This document shows positions 33,770 through 42,338 of a DNA stretch of 64,000 nt, in pieces. The stretch lies in NCBI GenBank assembly GCA_035937155.1, contig DASYVJ010000077.1:40406-104405 (forward strand), read 5' to 3'. The stretch is from Palsa-870 sp035937155 (lineage in GTDB: Bacteria; Chloroflexota; Dormibacteria; Dormibacterales; Dormibacteraceae). Within the stretch, counting starts at the first letter, position 1. Every line of letters starts with the position of its first letter. The translations under genes and the position numbers were made by a program. The notes beneath the pieces are model-generated. The model did not search any database, was not told the DNA's origin, and was given only the letters and a program-made list of their open reading frames with translations.

Positions 33770-34549
33770 TTAAGCCCCACTCGCCGCGGTGAGGAAGAGG
33801 TCAGTCCCGTAGGCAGCCAGGAAGCCGAGCAGCAGGCCCCACGCGAACGCAGGCGGGGTGTTGAGCTTGCGGCCCAGGTTGAACAGCTCGTTCAGCACAT
33901 ACAGCAGCGCACCTGCTGCCACCGCTAGAAACGCCACCGAAAGGTAAGGCGAACTTGCCAGGTAGCCGATCCAGGTCCCTACGAAAGTGGGTCCGCCCCC
34001 GATGAGGCCGGCGAGTGCGAGAAAACCCCATGACGCCTGCTTGGTGTCGGTGGTCATGGGCGCGGCGATGCCAAAGCCTTCAGTGATGTTGTGCAGAGCG
34101 AAACCGACCGCCAGCACGCCGGTGAAAGCGATGGCCCCGACGTGGGCGGACTCGCCTATGGCGAGTCCTTCGGAGAGGTTGTGGAGGCCGAGCCCGGTCG
34201 CGATCGCCAGCGTGAGTGCCCTCGGGCTCGGGTTTGGAGTTTCATGTCTGAGGTGGCTGAAGAGGCTGCGATTGAAGTAGACCAGGCCCAGCAAGCCGAC
34301 CGCGATCCCGCCGGCGAAGATCAGGGCCATGGTGGCAAACGACCCCTGGCGCTGTTCGAGTGCGGCGGTCACCGGTCCGCCCGCGTGGCTCAGAATGTCC
34401 CACAGCAGGAAGACGAGGATCCCGGTGGCGAATGCGTTTAGGAAACCCTGAACCGCCTTGGGAATGCCCCGCATCCGGGCAACGGGAAGGCCGAGGAAAA
34501 CCGTGGCGCCCGCAATGGCGCCTAGTAGAACCGCCTCGAATTGGCTCAT
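33770..34549 (-). CDS. ZIP family divalent metal transporter
   Basis: Imports or exports Zn/Fe/Mn. 259 residues, eight predicted helices. The two metal-site helices are visible as GLHNLSEGLAIGESA (H-N-x-x-E-G) and ALHNITEGFGIAAP. A third conserved helix GGGPTFVGTWIGYLASS follows. ATG 34549 gives a start of MSQFEAVLLGAIAGATVFLG. The gene is divergent from a DtxR-type repressor with a DtxR-like box between or within the two starts, which strongly suggests metal-dependent control. GufA-like subgroup; ion unknown. Confidence 0.88.
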   Translation of the reverse strand: MSQFEAVLLGAIAGATVFLGLPVARMRGIPKAVQGFLNAFATGILVFLLWDILSHAGGPVTAALEQRQGSFATMALIFAGGIAVGLLGLVYFNRSLFSHLRHETPNPSPRALTLAIATGLGLHNLSEGLAIGESAHVGAIAFTGVLAVGFALHNITEGFGIAAPMTTDTKQASWGFLALAGLIGGGPTFVGTWIGYLASSPYLSVAFLAVAAGALLYVLNELFNLGRKLNTPPAFAWGLLLGFLAAYGTDLFLTAASGA

Positions 34550-34577
34550 AGTTGGTTAGTACGTGCAAAAGTCGCGA

Positions 34578-34592
34578 TTAGTTAAGTCTAAC
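34578..34592 (+). promoter_or_regulatory. DtxR/IdeR-like operator
   Basis: TTAGTTAAGTCTAAC matches 11 or 12 of 15 positions of the DtxR box half-plus-centre TTAGGTTAGCCTAAC and has the inverted ends TTAG/CTAA. It lies upstream of GTG 34617, the better start for the adjacent regulator; a related TTGGTTAG lies at 34552-34559. Confidence 0.5.
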
Positions 34593-34616
34593 GGTCCCTC
34601 GCATGGACCTTCCGAG

Positions 34617-35267
34617 GTGGTGTCGCACTACCTCGAAGCGATCTACTACATGTGGTCGGAGGGCGAGCTGCTGCGCAGCGCGCGCCTGGCAGACTGGCTG
34701 AGCGTCAGCCGGCCCACCGTCACCGTCGCGTTGCGGCGCATGGCCCGCGACGGCCTGGTGCGACTCAACGCGCGGAAGGAGATCGAGCTGACGCCCGCGG
34801 GCCGCCGTGCCGCCGAGGCGATCGTCAGACGGCACCGCATCATGGAGCGCTGGCTGACAGATGGGCTCGGCTTCGACTGGGTCACCGCGGACGAAGAGGC
34901 AGCACGCCTGGAGCATGCGATTTCGGAGGTTGTCGAGCGGCGCCTCTATGAGGTGCTCGGTAAGCCGACCACCTGCCCTCACGGCAATCCCATCCCGGGC
35001 CACTCGAAGCCACTGCCGAAAGAGGTGAGGCTGGCCAGCCTCAAGCCGGGCTCACGGGTGGCGGTTTCCCGCGTATCCGAGGTTGCCGAACGGGAAGCCC
35101 CGACGCTGCTCACGTACCTGCACGAGCGGGGCCTGACCCCCGGCAGAAAGCTCAAAGTGGTCGAGGTGGACGGGGTCGGGCGCACGATCAGCATCCGCGC
35201 CGGAAAGCGCGCGGTCACCCTGAGCCACGACACCGCCGCCAAGCTGTGGGTGGTCCCAAGCACGTAG
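34617..35267 (+). CDS. DtxR/MntR-family metal-dependent transcriptional regulator
   Basis: About 216 residues. N-terminal winged helix: VSHYLEAIYYMWSEGELLRSARLADWLSVSRPTVTVALRRMARDGLV (the SRPTVTVALRRM helix recognises DNA), dimerisation/metal domain with RRHRIMERWLTDGLGFDWVTADEEAARLEHAISEVVERRL, where H, E and C/H residues (CPHGNPIP) can bind metal, and a C-terminal SH3-like FeoA domain. GTG 34617 is preferred because family members start near S.x.x.YL and a DtxR-like box lies just upstream; GTG 34563 would place that box inside the gene. Likely represses the divergent ZIP gene and itself. Confidence 0.87.
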   Translation: MVSHYLEAIYYMWSEGELLRSARLADWLSVSRPTVTVALRRMARDGLVRLNARKEIELTPAGRRAAEAIVRRHRIMERWLTDGLGFDWVTADEEAARLEHAISEVVERRLYEVLGKPTTCPHGNPIPGHSKPLPKEVRLASLKPGSRVAVSRVSEVAEREAPTLLTYLHERGLTPGRKLKVVEVDGVGRTISIRAGKRAVTLSHDTAAKLWVVPST

Positions 35268-35270
35268 GAT
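35265..35270 (+). promoter_or_regulatory. Putative -10 box (TAGGAT)
   Basis: TAGGAT overlaps the stop codon of the regulator and ends 6 bases before ATG 35277. Confidence 0.35.
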
Positions 35271-35276
35271 CCGGGC

Positions 35277-35756
35277 ATGGCGGACCGCGCGAAGAAGGCC
35301 GAGATGCGCAGGCGCGTCGACAGGGCGCGGGAGCGCCTCAAGCGCATCACCAAGTCGAGCGGGAGTGGACCGATCGGCCCTGCAACCGATGATCGCTGGC
35401 ATCGCGGCCACGTCATGGGCCACGCCGCCGAGGCGCTGAATTTCTGGACCACTCAGTTCCGCGCTGTGCGGGGTGGTGCGAGCGAGGTCGGCCGCGGAGA
35501 GGAAGGAAGCCTGAAGCGGCGTCAGGGTATCGATCGTGGCGAGGCCGTCGCCGAAGAAGAGCTGCAGCAGGCCCTCGACGAAGCCGTCGGTGACGTGCTC
35601 AACCTGCTCGACGAGATGACAGATGAGGAGCTCGAGCTGGAGGTCGTGTTTCGCTCTCGCGACGGCGATCGCCCCGCACGCCTCGACGAGCTGCTCGAGA
35701 TGCTCGTCATCGGCCACCTCGAGGAGCACATCACCCAGCTCGCGGCGCTCGATTAA
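35277..35756 (+). CDS. DinB-like hypothetical protein, 159 aa
   Basis: Helical protein. The pattern RWHRGHVMGHAAEALNFWTTQ ... LDELLEMLVIGHLEEHITQLAAL has His residues spaced as in the DinB/YfiT four-helix bundle, in which three His bind a metal used in thiol-dependent transferases. The N-terminal 25 residues are strongly basic (AKKAEMRRRVDRARERLKRI) and the middle is acidic. Assignment to DinB superfamily is tentative. Nine bases after the regulator stop, so possibly coexpressed. Confidence 0.6.
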   Translation: MADRAKKAEMRRRVDRARERLKRITKSSGSGPIGPATDDRWHRGHVMGHAAEALNFWTTQFRAVRGGASEVGRGEEGSLKRRQGIDRGEAVAEEELQQALDEAVGDVLNLLDEMTDEELELEVVFRSRDGDRPARLDELLEMLVIGHLEEHITQLAALD

Positions 35757-35779
35757 GCAAGGAAGAACGTCTCGCAATC

Positions 35780-35801
35780 CCCTCCCCCCTTGGGGGAAGG
35801 G
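35780..35801. terminator. Hairpin between convergent genes (repeat-like)
   Basis: CCCTCCCCC / GGGGGAAGGG with a short loop, followed by a purine-rich tail GGAGAGGGGG. No T-run, so termination would be factor-assisted; sequence resembles the GC-rich repeats elsewhere. Confidence 0.35.
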
Positions 35802-35836
35802 CTATGGAGAGGGGGCGGTGGAGTTCCGATTCTCGA

Positions 35837-36265
35837 CTAGGCCGGGGCTCTAGTCTCCCTAACCAGCTCCCCGCAGAAAGCACAGCGGCGCGCTTCGATC
35901 GGGATCTCGCTCAAGCACTCGGGGCACTTCCTGACTGTCGGGTCAGGCTGCGGCTCTTTGTGGAAGCGCGCGATCAGAGATGTGAAAGGCAAGACCACGA
36001 AGAAGTAGATGACGATCGCGACGAGGACGAACGCGATCATTGCGTTGATGAAGTCTCCGTACAGGAACTTGCTGCCGTTGATCGTGAAAGTCAGGTTGGC
36101 GAAGTCGGGCTTGCCGAACAACGCGCCGATCAGTGGCGTCATGAGGTCTTTGACGAAATCGGTCACCACCGCGCCAAACGCCACACCGATGACAACGCCT
36201 ACCGCGAGATCGACAACGTTGCCTCGCAGCAGGAACGCCTTGAACCCGTTCATGGTCCCCTTCAA
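35837..36265 (-). CDS. mscL: Large-conductance mechanosensitive channel MscL
   Basis: Pressure-release channel in the inner membrane. 142 residues: GFKAFLLRGNVVDLAVGVVIGVAFGAVVTDFVKDLMTPLIGALFG (N-terminal helix and pore-lining TM1), periplasmic loop with NLTFTINGSKFLYGDFINAMIAFVLVAIVIYFFVVLPF (TM2), and a C-terminal segment that ends in CPECLSEIPIEARRCAFCGE, a zinc-ribbon-like double CxxC seen in some MscL. SD GAAGGGGA precedes ATG 36265. Monocistronic, in the same direction as the dehydrogenase at 36279. Confidence 0.95.
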   Translation of the reverse strand: MKGTMNGFKAFLLRGNVVDLAVGVVIGVAFGAVVTDFVKDLMTPLIGALFGKPDFANLTFTINGSKFLYGDFINAMIAFVLVAIVIYFFVVLPFTSLIARFHKEPQPDPTVRKCPECLSEIPIEARRCAFCGELVRETRAPA

Positions 36266-36278
36266 TGCCCTCTCCTTA

Positions 36279-37334
36279 CTAATGCGCCGAGACTGAAAGT
36301 ACGACCTTGCCGAACTGCTCCGCCGCGTCCAGTCGCGTAAGCGCGGCCTGAACGTCGGAGAGCGGATACACGCTGTCGACGACCGGCCTCATGCCCGCGT
36401 CCAGCGCCTTCAGCACTGATTCGAACTCGCCCGCATTGCCCATCGTCGATCCGAGCAGGCCCGCGTGGCGAAAGAAGAGTCTGGGAATGTTGATCTCCGC
36501 CTTGACCCCCGAGGTCGAGCCACACGTGACGATGCGTCCGCCCATCGCCAACGAACGCATGGACTCCTCTAGCGTGGCCGGACCGACGTGCTCGAAGACG
36601 ACATCGACTCCATCGCCGGTCGCCTGGCGCACAGGCTTGCTGAAGTCTGTGGAATCGAACACGGCGTCAGCTCCGATCTCTAGGGCACGCTGACGCTTGG
36701 CCTCAGATCGGCTCGTCGCGAGCACTCGCGCCCCGAGATGTTTTGCGATTCGAATCGCGGCCACGGCGACGCCCGCTCCGGCACCGACGACGAGCACCGT
36801 CTCGTCGGCGCGCAGCTGGGCGCGCGTGGTGAGCATTCGCCAGGCGGTGAGAAAGGTGAGCGGAAACGCGGCGGCCTCTTCCCACGAGAGGCCGGCCGGC
36901 TTGCGGAAGAGATTGCGTGCATCGATGTGGATCAGCTCGCACGCCGTGCCGTCGGAGTGCTCTCCAAGGATGCCAAAGCGGGCACATCGGACGTTCTGCC
37001 CGGCGCGGCACCAATCGCACTCCCAGCAGCAGAGAGTGGGGAAGATGACGATCTCGTCGCCTGCCCGCCAGGCTGGATCCCCGCTAGATGCCACGACCCC
37101 TGCGCCATCGGCCGCGACCACGCGAGGCGGGGTGACGCGCTGGGCGCCATGGGCCAGCCAGAGGTCCAGGTGGTTGAGCGAAGCGGCCTGGATCGCCACG
37201 GCGACGGTGCCCGGCGCCGCCTCGGTCTTGGGACGCTCGCGAATCCGGACGCCGGCGGGCCCGATCGGCTCCTCGTAGACGGCCACTCGGCCCTGGCTCA
37301 AAATGGTGCTGCCGACAGCCGGGGCAGAGGTCAT
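36279..37334 (-). CDS. Zinc-containing MDR alcohol/quinone dehydrogenase family protein
   Basis: 351 residues. GroES-like N half with SLNHLDLWLAHG, structural zinc lobe CCWECDWCRAGQNVRC (four Cys), NAD(P) domain VLVVGAGAGVAVAAIRIAKHLGARVLATS and a characteristic FDSTDFSKPVRQATGDGVDVVFEHVG. The catalytic-zinc Cys of classical alcohol dehydrogenases is replaced (N-H-L-D), so a quinone oxidoreductase/crotonyl-CoA reductase-like activity is more likely. ATG 37334; 13 bases upstream of the mscL start. Confidence 0.85.
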   Translation of the reverse strand: MTSAPAVGSTILSQGRVAVYEEPIGPAGVRIRERPKTEAAPGTVAVAIQAASLNHLDLWLAHGAQRVTPPRVVAADGAGVVASSGDPAWRAGDEIVIFPTLCCWECDWCRAGQNVRCARFGILGEHSDGTACELIHIDARNLFRKPAGLSWEEAAAFPLTFLTAWRMLTTRAQLRADETVLVVGAGAGVAVAAIRIAKHLGARVLATSRSEAKRQRALEIGADAVFDSTDFSKPVRQATGDGVDVVFEHVGPATLEESMRSLAMGGRIVTCGSTSGVKAEINIPRLFFRHAGLLGSTMGNAGEFESVLKALDAGMRPVVDSVYPLSDVQAALTRLDAAEQFGKVVLSVSAH

Positions 37335-37409
37335 TTGCGAAACTTAACCAGATGCGCGCCGCGCCGCGTTGGCCCGCAACCTAAACTCGGTCTCTCCGTT
37401 TCAAGGGCT

Positions 37410-38486
37410 ATGCGGGTACTTGTTTTCGTCCTCACCTTCCTCTCCCTGTTCCTGTATGGCGTTCCCGTTCAGGCTTCCGAGGCACAGCCGCCAGGCCAGA
37501 AGGCGGGGAAGTATGTGAGGTGGTACTACCCAAGCCAGATCAACTACGGCCCGGTTGAGACGGGGGCCGGCGACAGGGGACTGGCCCCCGCTCCTGGCGC
37601 CTTCCTGACGCTGCCGTTCATGGGGCCGCACTTCGTGACGTCGATGTTCGATCACTGCTACCCCGACTACGGAACCGACGGCACGGTGTGCCGTTATGAC
37701 GGCACGCAGGCCTCAGCCAAAGTCGGGGGCCCGGACCCGTCGTTCGACGCGGGTTACGCGCAGACCCCCGCAGGGCATGACTACCTGTACTACGACGGCC
37801 ATGACGGCTACGACTATGGGCTCACCTACGAGCCGGTGGCCGCTGCCGCACCCGGCACCGTCATGTTGGCGAACTGGCTCGACCCCAACTGTCACTCGTG
37901 CTTGAGTGGGCAAACAATCGAGATCAACCACGGCAACGGGCTGCTCTCGTTTTACGGCCACCTGTCACAGATCAACGTCGTCAAGGGCCAGTACGTGGCC
38001 CGCGGTCAGGTCATCGGCATCTCTGGGATGTCGGGTACCGCAACTGGGCCGCACCTGCATTTCGGCATATACAACATCCACCGCAGCCAGACTCCAGTCG
38101 ATCCTTACGGATGGTCGGGGAACTATCCCGATCCGTATGCGTGGGACCAGGGAGACCTGTGGCTCACAGGCTCACCCAGGTTTGCGAACATCGCCATGCC
38201 GAGCATGATCGTCAGCGCCGCAGCCCGGGACGACGATCCCACGGCGATTAACGTCTCCTGGTCGAGCCCCGGCAACGGCAACTCGTACAACGTGTTTGTC
38301 GGGTTCCAGGACGGAACTATGAGGCCCTGGATCGGCAACGCCGGCGCGGGCTCGGCGACCTTCTACGGGAGACATGGCCAGAGCTACTGGTTCTGGGCCT
38401 CGGTGAAGACCGGCCTCGGGTGGACCAGCGCGAGCGGATCTTCGTTGACCTCGGTGCCGAAGCTCAACCACGGCCAGGCGACATAA
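37410..38486 (+). CDS. Secreted M23 family metallopeptidase (LytM-like)
   Basis: Peptidoglycan endopeptidase. 358 residues: signal peptide (RVLVFVLTFLSLFLYGVPVQA), an N-terminal module with aromatic repeats (YVRWYYPSQINYGP), the M23 core GHDGYDYGLTY (H-x3-D), VAAAAPGTVMLANW, NGLLSFYGHLSQINVVKGQYVARGQVIGISGMSGTATGPHLHFGIY (HxH metal motif). A C-terminal beta domain of about 110 residues (SAAARDDDPTAINVSWSSPGNGNSYNVFV), perhaps Ig/FN3-like, may bind the wall. ATG 37410 with TAAACT about 21 bases upstream. Confidence 0.87.
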   Translation: MRVLVFVLTFLSLFLYGVPVQASEAQPPGQKAGKYVRWYYPSQINYGPVETGAGDRGLAPAPGAFLTLPFMGPHFVTSMFDHCYPDYGTDGTVCRYDGTQASAKVGGPDPSFDAGYAQTPAGHDYLYYDGHDGYDYGLTYEPVAAAAPGTVMLANWLDPNCHSCLSGQTIEINHGNGLLSFYGHLSQINVVKGQYVARGQVIGISGMSGTATGPHLHFGIYNIHRSQTPVDPYGWSGNYPDPYAWDQGDLWLTGSPRFANIAMPSMIVSAAARDDDPTAINVSWSSPGNGNSYNVFVGFQDGTMRPWIGNAGAGSATFYGRHGQSYWFWASVKTGLGWTSASGSSLTSVPKLNHGQAT

Positions 38487-38534
38487 ATACCCTCTCCCGC
38501 CAGGCCCAGGTCCGGTGAGGGGCCGACCTAGATC

Positions 38535-38540
38535 TAGAAT
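38535..38540 (+). promoter_or_regulatory. Putative -10 box (TAGAAT) for the lipid-cluster operon
   Basis: TAGAATCAA at 38535-38543 stands 9 bases before TTG 38550, the same string as in front of frdA and the tRNA-Pro gene. Confidence 0.45.
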
Positions 38541-38549
38541 CAACCGGAA

Positions 38550-40910
38550 TTGATCGCCGAGGCCTTGAAGGGCAAGACCATCCTGGTCACCGGCAGCACG
38601 GGATTCCTGGGCAAGTCGATCGTCGAGAAGTGCCTGAGGTCGATCCCCGACGTTGGACGCATCAACCTGGCGATTCGCTCGAGCGCCCGCCGGCCGGCTG
38701 CGGAGCGCCTCGAGAAAGAGGTGCTGTCCAGCCCGGCGTTCAAACGGCTCCGGGAAGAGCTCGGCGAGGACGCCTTCGCGAAGCTTGTCGCGGAGAAGCT
38801 TTCCGTCATCGAGATCGACCTGGGTCGTGACGGGCTCGGGCTGAGCGACGCCGGGCGGGAGCAGCTGCGTGCATGCGAAATCGTGATCCACTCGGCGGCC
38901 GCAGTTGAGTTCGACAACCCCGCGGATCTGTCGGCACAGACGAACCTGTTGGGCGCGGCTCGCATGGTGGAGGCCCTCAAGGCGACCGGATCACGGCCGC
39001 ATCTCGTCCATGTCTCCACCGCATACGTGGGCGGGATGCTGCGCGGGCTCGTACGTGAGGAGGCTCCCCTCGATCCAGGCCTCAACTGGCGGCACGAGGC
39101 GCAGGTGCTGTCGACCTTGCGAGGGCCGGTCGAGGAAGAGTCGCGCCGTCCCGAGATCCTGAAGCGCCTCGGGCGCGAAGCTCGCTCGCGGATGGGTCCG
39201 GCCGGGACGCCGGCCGTTGCTCGGGCAACCGAACGGCTGCGTGATCGGTGGGTCAAGGACCGCCTTATCGAACGTGGTCGGGTTCACGCGAACGCGATGG
39301 GCTTCGCCGACATCTATTCCTTCACCAAAGCGATGGCGGAACACGCGGTCGTAGAGCTTCATGGCGATATCCCGCTGTCGATCGTGCGGCCGTCGATCAT
39401 CGAGAGCGCCCTCGCCGAACCATTTCCCGGATGGCTCGAGGGCTTTCGCATGGCGGAGCCGCTGATCCTGGCGTTCGGGCGCGGCATCCTGCGCGATTTC
39501 TCGGGCCTACCCGATTCGGTGCTCGACATCATTCCTGCCGACTTCGTCGTCAACACGGTGCTTGCGGTTGCGGCGAGTCCGCCGGCTGACTCCAAGCCTC
39601 GCGTGTACCACGCCGCGTCGGGGAGCCGGAACCCGCTGCGCTTCCGCGAGATGGAGAAGTCGGCGGCGCGATACTTCGGCGAGCACCCGCTGCGTGACCG
39701 CTACGGCCAGGCGATCGGCACGCCGAGCTGGACGTATCCCACTCGCGAGGAGCTGGCCACGCGGGCTCGGACCGCGCTGCGTCTCACCGAAGGCGCGCAG
39801 TGGCTGGTGGAGCGGCTGCCCCTTGGCGCCAGCGTTGCCGAGCTGTCCGACGACCTCAACGCGGAGCGCGAGCGCCTCGAGCGGGGGTTGAACCTGATCC
39901 AGCTCTACGGTGTTTACACGGAGGTCGACTGCATCTTCGACACCCGCAACCTGATGTCGATCTGGGACAAGGTGCCCGCTGCTGAACGTGAGACGTTTCC
40001 GTTCGACGCGGCGCTCTACGACTGGGAGCACTACTTCAAAGACGTTCATTTCCCGACGGTGGTCCGCATGTCACGTGTCGAGACCGTGGCGCGGAAAGGC
40101 AAGCAACCGACTGGCAGCACGGAGGTGAAAGCCGAGTCGAGCTCGGTGCGTGCCGCCATCGAACGGCGCAAGGGTCGGAGCGATGTGCTTGCGGTATTCG
40201 ACGTCGATGGCACGCTGGTCGAAACCAATGTCGTCGAGTACTTCTTGTGGATGCGCCTGCGCGCGCAGCCGATCGAGGAATGGCCCGCCTTCATGGCGCA
40301 GATGCTTCGCGAGGCGCCGCGCTGGCTGTACCTCGAGCGTCGCTCGCGGGCCGAGTTCCAGCGCAGCTTCTACCGCGAGTACAAGGGCCTGGACTACGAG
40401 GTGATGAAGGGCCTGGGTCGGGAAGCCCTCGACGCCGTGACGCTGCGGCGCATCTACCCCGAGGGCATGCGCCGGATCCGCGAGCACAAGCGGGCCGGCC
40501 ATCGCGTGCTGCTGCTCACCGGCGCGCTCGACGTCGTGGTCGAACCCCTGGCCGAGCTGCTGGAGGTGGAGGTCGACTGCGCGCACCTGCTGATGGAGGA
40601 CGGTCGCCTGACGGGCGACCTTCAATCGCCTCCGCCGGCAGGTGAGGCGCGCGGCACGCTGCTCGAGGAGTACGCGGCGCGAAACGGCATCGTGTTGGCC
40701 GACAGTTTTGCGTACGCCGACTCGCTGTCGGATCTCGGGATGCTCGAGCTGGTCGGCACTCCCGTCGCTGTCAATCCCGACGCGCGGCTGTCGCAGGTGG
40801 CCGGACAGCGTGGCTGGCGGATCGAGCGGTGGCGCATGGCCCCGGGCAACTGGCGCCTGCCGATGCCGGATCCTCGCTCGCCGGAATATCGGGAGGCAGT
40901 GAGACGGTGA
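38550..40910 (+). CDS. Fatty-acyl-CoA-reductase-like/SDR fused to HAD-IB phosphatase
   Basis: 786 residues in two domains. Residues 1-~500: extended SDR of the male-sterility/FAR type, LVTGSTGFLGKSIVEKCL (NADP-binding GxxGxxG), VIHSAAAVEF, VSTAYVGG, catalytic YSFTKAMAE (YxxxK), IVRPSIIESAL. Residues ~545-786: HAD-IB hydrolase, DVDGTLVETNVVEYF (nucleophile and general acid Asp), LLLTGALDV (Thr/Ser motif II), YADSLSDLGMLELVG (motif IV). Members of this fusion reduce acyl chains to alcohols or remove phosphate from lipid precursors. Operon with alcohol dehydrogenase, LarA-like and PlsC genes supports lipid metabolism. Localisation cytosolic or membrane-associated. Confidence 0.85.
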   Translation: MIAEALKGKTILVTGSTGFLGKSIVEKCLRSIPDVGRINLAIRSSARRPAAERLEKEVLSSPAFKRLREELGEDAFAKLVAEKLSVIEIDLGRDGLGLSDAGREQLRACEIVIHSAAAVEFDNPADLSAQTNLLGAARMVEALKATGSRPHLVHVSTAYVGGMLRGLVREEAPLDPGLNWRHEAQVLSTLRGPVEEESRRPEILKRLGREARSRMGPAGTPAVARATERLRDRWVKDRLIERGRVHANAMGFADIYSFTKAMAEHAVVELHGDIPLSIVRPSIIESALAEPFPGWLEGFRMAEPLILAFGRGILRDFSGLPDSVLDIIPADFVVNTVLAVAASPPADSKPRVYHAASGSRNPLRFREMEKSAARYFGEHPLRDRYGQAIGTPSWTYPTREELATRARTALRLTEGAQWLVERLPLGASVAELSDDLNAERERLERGLNLIQLYGVYTEVDCIFDTRNLMSIWDKVPAAERETFPFDAALYDWEHYFKDVHFPTVVRMSRVETVARKGKQPTGSTEVKAESSSVRAAIERRKGRSDVLAVFDVDGTLVETNVVEYFLWMRLRAQPIEEWPAFMAQMLREAPRWLYLERRSRAEFQRSFYREYKGLDYEVMKGLGREALDAVTLRRIYPEGMRRIREHKRAGHRVLLLTGALDVVVEPLAELLEVEVDCAHLLMEDGRLTGDLQSPPPAGEARGTLLEEYAARNGIVLADSFAYADSLSDLGMLELVGTPVAVNPDARLSQVAGQRGWRIERWRMAPGNWRLPMPDPRSPEYREAVRR

Positions 40911-40927
40911 GAACGCTGGAGGAGCTG

Positions 40928-40972
40928 CCTCCCCACTCGCTGGGGAGGCCGGCCCGAAGGGCCGGGTGGGGG
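40928..40972 (+). repeat. GC-rich double-hairpin repeat, copy between 40910 and 40978
   Basis: Hairpin 1: CCTCCCCA (40928-40935), loop ctcgc, TGGGGAGG (40941-40948). Hairpin 2: CCGGCCC-gaa-GGGCCGG (40949-40965), G-rich tail. Both stems are perfect; the A-T pair closing stem 1 compared with the G-C of other copies is a compensatory change, evidence that the structure is kept. Confidence 0.8.
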
Positions 40973-40977
40973 GACAC

Positions 40978-42159
40978 ATGCTGGCCCTGACCTTTCAAAG
41001 ATCGATCCCCGCCTTTGCCATCGTCAAGGCCAGCGGTGGCCGGCCCGATGTTGCGACCAGCGCGCTCTCGATGCTGAAGCTCGGCGACGTGGACGAGCCG
41101 GAGCTCCCGGCCGCCAACTGGGTCCGCGTCATGCCGACGCTGAGCGGGATCTGCGGCTCGGACCTGGCCGCCATCGGCGGCCACGTATCTCTGTACCTCG
41201 ACCCGCTCACGAGCTACCCGTTCGTCCCGGGTCACGAAGTCGTCGGCACGCTCGACGACGGCACCCGGGTCGTCATCGAACCGGCCCTCGGCTGCGTTGT
41301 TCGGGGCATCGACCCGCCGTGCCCGCGCTGCGCCGAAGGCCGTCCGGGGCTTTGCTACAACGTGACCGAGGGCCCGATCGAGGTCGGCCTGCAGACGGGC
41401 TACTGCGCAGACACCGGCGGAGGTTGGGGAGAGGTGCTGGTGGCGCATCCGAGCCAGCTGCACCAGGTGCCCGGCACGCTGTCGGACGAAGCGGCCGTGC
41501 TGATCGAGCCGTTCGCGTGCTGCGTGCACGCTGCGCTGCGCGGAGATGCTGCCCAGAGTGACATCGTCGTGGTTTCCGGGGCCGGGACGATCGGGCTCCT
41601 GACAGTCGCCGCGGTGAAGCTCTTCACACCGCCGAAGCGCCTGATCGCCATTGCCAAGCACCCGATCCAGCGTGACCTGGCGCGCAAGCTCGGCGCCGAC
41701 CAGGTGATCACGCCGTCCGAGGCCTTCCAGCGCATCCGATTCGCGACGGGGGCTCGGCGGCTGGATGGCATGAACCGTTCTCTGCTGCTCGGAGGCGCGG
41801 ACGTGACGTTCGACTGTGTGGGCCGAGCCGACAGCCTGAACGACGCGGTCCGGTACACGCGCGAGGGCGGCACGGTCGTGGCCGTCGGCATGCCGGGCGA
41901 GGAAAGGGTCGATTGGGCTCCGATCTGGCAGCGCGAGCTAACTGTGATGGGCGCTTATGCCTACGGCGCCGAGCCCAAGAAGAAAGGAAAGCGGACCTTC
42001 GCGCTGGCCCTCGAGGCTGCGCCCGAGCTGCACTTGGAGACGCTGACCGGCCCGTTGTTCGGCCTGGGTGAGTACCGTGACGCGATCTCGTACGCGATGA
42101 GCGCGGGTCGGTTGGGAGCAGTGAAGGTCGCATTCGATCTGCGAGGATTGAGAATCTAG
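40978..42159 (+). CDS. Zinc-binding alcohol dehydrogenase family protein
   Basis: 393 residues (an in-frame GTG upstream lies in the repeat). Catalytic-zinc segment GICGSDLAAIGG, FVPGHEVVGTL, four-Cys structural lobe with CPRCAEGRPGLC, NAD domain IVVVSGAGTIGLLTVAAVKLF, FDCVGRADSLNDAV. Resembles threonine-dehydrogenase/sorbitol-dehydrogenase MDRs. Next to a fatty acyl reductase-like gene, so it may reduce or oxidise a long-chain aldehyde/alcohol. No other clue to substrate. Confidence 0.85.
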   Translation: MLALTFQRSIPAFAIVKASGGRPDVATSALSMLKLGDVDEPELPAANWVRVMPTLSGICGSDLAAIGGHVSLYLDPLTSYPFVPGHEVVGTLDDGTRVVIEPALGCVVRGIDPPCPRCAEGRPGLCYNVTEGPIEVGLQTGYCADTGGGWGEVLVAHPSQLHQVPGTLSDEAAVLIEPFACCVHAALRGDAAQSDIVVVSGAGTIGLLTVAAVKLFTPPKRLIAIAKHPIQRDLARKLGADQVITPSEAFQRIRFATGARRLDGMNRSLLLGGADVTFDCVGRADSLNDAVRYTREGGTVVAVGMPGEERVDWAPIWQRELTVMGAYAYGAEPKKKGKRTFALALEAAPELHLETLTGPLFGLGEYRDAISYAMSAGRLGAVKVAFDLRGLRI

Positions 42160-42337
42160 GAGTGGACCACGAGATGTCGACGAGAGATTTGGCTCACAGG
42201 TGGTCCCAGCCGAAGGAACCGCCGAGCAACGCAAGGAGCGCATCCGTTGATGCGCGACCGAGTAGCGCAGAAGGTGACGCCCGGATGGGGCCGCATGGGG
42301 GCCAAAGATCCGTCGACAGGCTCGGGGTCCACTCCTA
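42157..42337 (+). repeat. Foldback repeat element, copy 3
   Basis: 181 bases ended by long imperfect inverted repeats: TAGGAGTGGACC at 42157-42168 matches the reverse complement of 42326-42337, CGAG/CTCG and TGTCGACG (42175-42182) / CGTCGACA (42311-42318) follow in order, then TTTGGC / GCCAAA. The midpoint is the apex CGCATCCGTTGATGCG (42239-42254), reverse complement of the core in copies 1 and 2. The left end contains the dehydrogenase stop codon. Confidence 0.7.
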
Positions 42338-42338
42338 A

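Noticed and set aside
42239..42254. Apex CGCATCCGTTGATGCG as a tRNA or attachment site
   Set aside because: No cloverleaf or integrase nearby; it is the centre of a foldback element with two other copies.
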